A DNA stretch of 64,000 nucleotides from contig CAJUQV010000010.1 of NCBI GenBank assembly GCA_910588335.1, positions 1-64,000 of the forward strand, given 5' to 3'. Every line of letters starts with the position of its first letter. Positions within the stretch are counted from its first letter, which is position 1. The notes beneath the pieces were generated by a model. That model was not told where the DNA came from and did no database searches. It worked only from the letters and a program-made list of their open reading frames with translations. Source of the DNA: an uncultured Ruminiclostridium sp. (GTDB lineage: Bacteria; Bacillota; Clostridia; Oscillospirales; Ruminococcaceae). Position numbers and translations under genes: made by a program. Positions 61,827-64,000 of this stretch are shown one piece after another.

Positions 61827-62002
61827 TCCATTCTATGAAAGCTTCCGCCGCTTTTTGCGCCGTTTATCCGCCCACGCGGACGACGGACGGACAAATAGCA
61901 TTCCGAAAGCCTTTTGGTAAGCGAATAAAAAATTATTCTAAGAAAAAAATACCCGCCAATTATCCCGAAAAACACGCTCAGGAAAAACCAGATAGCCTGC
62001 AT
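61823..62002 (-). CDS. 59-residue membrane protein coupled to recD2
   Basis: ATG 62002 follows GAGGTG at six bases. The product starts MQAIWFFLSVFFGIIGGYFF, a single membrane helix, followed by a basic cytosolic tail ending SGGSFHRME. Its stop overlaps the recD2 start as ATGA, the hallmark of coupled genes, which supports a real gene despite its size. No family is recognised. It could anchor a partner at the membrane. Confidence 0.6.
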   Translation of the reverse strand: MQAIWFFLSVFFGIIGGYFFLRIIFYSLTKRLSECYLSVRRPRGRINGAKSGGSFHRME

Positions 62003-62053
62003 AAAAATCACCTCGGTATATTTTATGCGGAATCGGGAATTCGGGTTACATAC

Positions 62054-63025
62054 TCAATTTTTTAAATGGCATATTACGGCGTTCCAGTCCTCTTCCTCGT
62101 CTATCCTTTCAACGGCAAGCCCTTCCCTGCCAATCGCCTCTTTTACCTCTTCAAGACGCTCTGATATAATCCCCGATATAATAACGGTGCCGTTTTCCTT
62201 TAAAAATCCTTTAAAATAAGGGCTCATCTTTATAATAACGTCCGCGACGATGTTGGCGGTAATTATATCATAACCGCCGCCTATCTTTGCCCTTAAAGCA
62301 CAGTCGTCGATAATGTTTCCGCAGTATGCCTCGTAGTTTGTTTTATCAAAGCCGTTTTGTTCTGTATTCTCCGAGGCAGTATTTACCGCGTTAAGAAAAA
62401 CATCGGTCATTACCGCCTTTTCGGCTCCGAGAAGCAAAGCGGCTATCGAGAGTATTCCGCTGCCGCAGCCCAAGTCCAATACCCTCTCGCCTCCCTTTAT
62501 CACCGATTCCAGCGCCTCCATCACAAGCTTTGTGGTATGATGCTGCCCCGTACCAAAGGAGGAAGCGGGATCTATTTCAAGTATTTTTCTGCCGCTTGCA
62601 TCGGATACATCTTCCCACGTAGGCTTTATAAGAAGCTTTTTTCCCACGTTAAATGGCTTATAGTACTGCTTCCAGTTGTTCGCCCAGTCTTCCTCGCGTA
62701 TGCTTCCCGTTTCAATTTCAAGGGAACCGTAGAAGCCTTCCCCGTCTCTGTTCTTTATATCCTCAAGAGCTCCTTTCAGCGCCGAAAACATTTCCGCCCC
62801 CTGCGAATTTTCCTGAAGATAGAGGGTGATGTGGGTTTTTACATTTTTCAACCCCATAAGATCGTCGTCTATATAATCCCAGTTCATTTCCTTATTTTCC
62901 AGAAAATCCTCGAAATCCGCGCTGTCGTGAATCTCAAACCCGTTTATTCCAAGCTCGCTCAATTGCATTGTAAGCGGATAAACCGCATCCGATTCGGTAA
63001 ATATATCTATTTTTTTAAAATCCAT
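62054..63025 (-). CDS. prmA: Ribosomal protein L11 methyltransferase
   Basis: The 323-residue SAM-dependent enzyme trimethylates ribosomal protein L11. It has the N-terminal substrate domain ending EEDWANNWKQYYKP, the PrmA signature DPASSFGTGQHHTTKL, SAM motif I VLDLGCGSGILSIAA, and DIITANIVADVI as the catalytic region. It precedes the small membrane gene and recD2 on the same strand, at a gap of about 50 bases. Confidence 0.94.
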   Translation of the reverse strand: MDFKKIDIFTESDAVYPLTMQLSELGINGFEIHDSADFEDFLENKEMNWDYIDDDLMGLKNVKTHITLYLQENSQGAEMFSALKGALEDIKNRDGEGFYGSLEIETGSIREEDWANNWKQYYKPFNVGKKLLIKPTWEDVSDASGRKILEIDPASSFGTGQHHTTKLVMEALESVIKGGERVLDLGCGSGILSIAALLLGAEKAVMTDVFLNAVNTASENTEQNGFDKTNYEAYCGNIIDDCALRAKIGGGYDIITANIVADVIIKMSPYFKGFLKENGTVIISGIISERLEEVKEAIGREGLAVERIDEEEDWNAVICHLKN

Positions 63026-63130
63026 TTCAACCTTCCTTTCGGATAAAAACGTTACTTTTAATTATGCCTTATTTTTTGCAAAATTTCAAGTGTTTTGAAA
63101 AATTTTTTGCTCTTTTTTGCGGAAAAAAGA

Positions 63131-63156
63131 AAAAAGCGGCAAAAAAGCCGCTTTTT
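63131..63156. terminator. Terminator between GH43 and prmA
   Basis: AAAAAGCGGC and GCCGCTTTTT form a perfect 10-bp stem with an A6 loop. On the minus strand it ends the GH43 transcript before prmA. Confidence 0.85.
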
Positions 63157-63203
63157 GGATTGCTTTTTAATGAAATAACATAACAAATAGCGTTATGAAT
63201 AAA

Positions 63204-64000
63204 TTACTTTTTACGTTTTTTAGACAGAATCACTCCCATGGTCAGGCCGATTGCCGCAACGCACAGCGCAGGAATACCGTATTTCACGGCAAAGGAAAGA
63301 AAACCGCCGCGCACGTTTAGCGCTTCGTTGACATCGTATTCCTCGTTTTCTTCCGGAAATTCGGCGTTAAAGCCTTTTTCGGTGCAAAACTGCCAGTTTC
63401 TGACGGTAATTTCCTTTTCGGAGAAAATAAAGTACAGGTCATGCACTCCGCCGATCTCACCTACGGATTTATTGTACATCACCATGAAATCCTCAGAATC
63501 TACATCTATGCTTGTGAGCATTTCACCGTCGGGCTTGTCAAGCCTTACCTCTATCCTGCCGCTTCCCCTCACCTCGGCAAAGAAGGAAAGGTCGTTTCTG
63601 AGACTGTACTTTTCGCTGTCACTTTTATCGGGTACGGTAAACATTACGTTTCTGACACTTGTCCATGCTCCCACGGCGTCGCTTATCACCAGCGGAGCAT
63701 TTATATCAGAGACGTCAAAAACAGTGGCGGCTTCTGAGCATATCTCCGCGCCGGATGAAACCGTATACGGAATTTTCGCCTCCGCCTCCTTGATGCCCGA
63801 CTTGCTTCCCTTTATTTTTTCTATGGTTACCTTTTTTTCGTCTACGTTTATTTTATCAACGCAAAGACTTCTGTATCCGCCCTTTATACCCATTGACTTT
63901 CTGAGAAAAAGGGTGTGATATATCATATACCACTCGCCTTTGAATTTCTGCATATGAGTATGGTTATTTGAATAATCAAAGCCCGAAAGGCCGGGATTTT
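63204..64000 (-). CDS. GH43 glycoside hydrolase, C-terminal part, membrane-anchored (runs off window)
   Basis: The frame stays open to base 64000, so the gene continues outside. The visible part begins NPGLSGFDYSNNHTHMQKF and continues through KGEWYMIYHTLFLR and GYRSLCVDKI, the typical end of a GH43 five-bladed propeller, with the histidine of NNHTH in the active-site region. A beta-sandwich carbohydrate-binding-like domain follows (about the next 140 residues), then a single membrane helix and the tail SKKRKK. The enzyme would act on arabinoxylan-type side chains at the cell surface. An internal ATG at 63953 is not the true start. Confidence 0.8.
   Translation of the reverse strand, partial: NPGLSGFDYSNNHTHMQKFKGEWYMIYHTLFLRKSMGIKGGYRSLCVDKINVDEKKVTIEKIKGSKSGIKEAEAKIPYTVSSGAEICSEAATVFDVSDINAPLVISDAVGAWTSVRNVMFTVPDKSDSEKYSLRNDLSFFAEVRGSGRIEVRLDKPDGEMLTSIDVDSEDFMVMYNKSVGEIGGVHDLYFIFSEKEITVRNWQFCTEKGFNAEFPEENEEYDVNEALNVRGGFLSFAVKYGIPALCVAAIGLTMGVILSKKRKK

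Overview
The window looks like the chromosome of a low-to-mid-GC, Gram-positive, spore-forming anaerobe of the class Clostridia, probably an Oscillospiraceae/Ruminococcaceae-type gut or rumen bacterium. The support is an Rnf complex, a sporulation sigma-K gene, a GH94 cellobiose phosphorylase, a membrane-anchored GH43 enzyme, AAAGGAG-type ribosome binding sites, TTGACA/TATAAT promoters and lipobox-type binding proteins. No rRNA, tRNA, CRISPR array, phage or intact insertion sequence was seen. This taxonomic placement is inference.

Layout. 0-8 kb (minus strand): a broken Nudix-like start, a TSCPD protein, malic enzyme, a PHP phosphoesterase, two effector-binding-domain proteins and a heterodimeric ABC exporter. 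8-14.7 kb: an unusually long ZapA-like coiled-coil protein coupled to a U32 peptidase, two acetyltransferases, an HPt plus REC-HD-GYP pair and an orphan amino-acid-binding lipoprotein. 14.7-21.5 kb (minus): diaminopimelate decarboxylase, a small membrane protein, an esterase, a FlK-type thioesterase, SmpB, a Nudix hydrolase and three GNAT genes. One GNAT gene is frameshifted; another sits behind a strong promoter, a 24-codon leader peptide and an attenuator-like hairpin. 21.5-28.6 kb: a candidate short RNA, a flavodoxin-like reductase, cellobiose phosphorylase with a palindromic operator inside its promoter, an XRE regulator, and a flippase-like protein with a GT4 glycosyltransferase. 28.8-36.1 kb: sigK divergent from rnfCDGEAB and a GGDEF protein. 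36.2-40 kb: a DNA glycosylase, an MFS exporter with a TetR regulator and matching operators, and an acyltransferase-like membrane protein. 40-51.6 kb: ClpC, an overlooked 59-residue cysteine-rich protein, TypA, Dus, a DUF815 ATPase, a FecB-type lipoprotein, AlaRS and a HIT protein. 51.6-58.9 kb: a structured leader followed by MMPL transporter, giant GLUG surface protein and CYTH protein. 58.9-64 kb (minus): GH43 (running off the end), PrmA, a 59-residue membrane protein, RecD2 and ComF.

The most unusual non-coding content is three dispersed repeat families. (i) About eight copies of a structured element have conserved TACTAAT ends and a core near AGTGYTTWKGGTGCA. Their stems differ in sequence between copies but keep base pairing, and in full copies the third arm can pair with either of two upstream arms. 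(ii) Two 168-179 bp elements have AAGGCAACACCGC terminal inverted repeats, and each sits at the 3' end of a gene. (iii) Three copies plus one fragment share a GGAATTG/CAATTCC hairpin and an ACATCCGGCA end.

The best candidate for an undescribed protein system is the MMPL-GLUG-CYTH operon. It pairs an RND-type lipid exporter with a 1245-residue surface-anchored protein whose GLUG domain is split by long helical segments. Its leader carries a strong promoter, a terminator-like hairpin and one of the structured elements.
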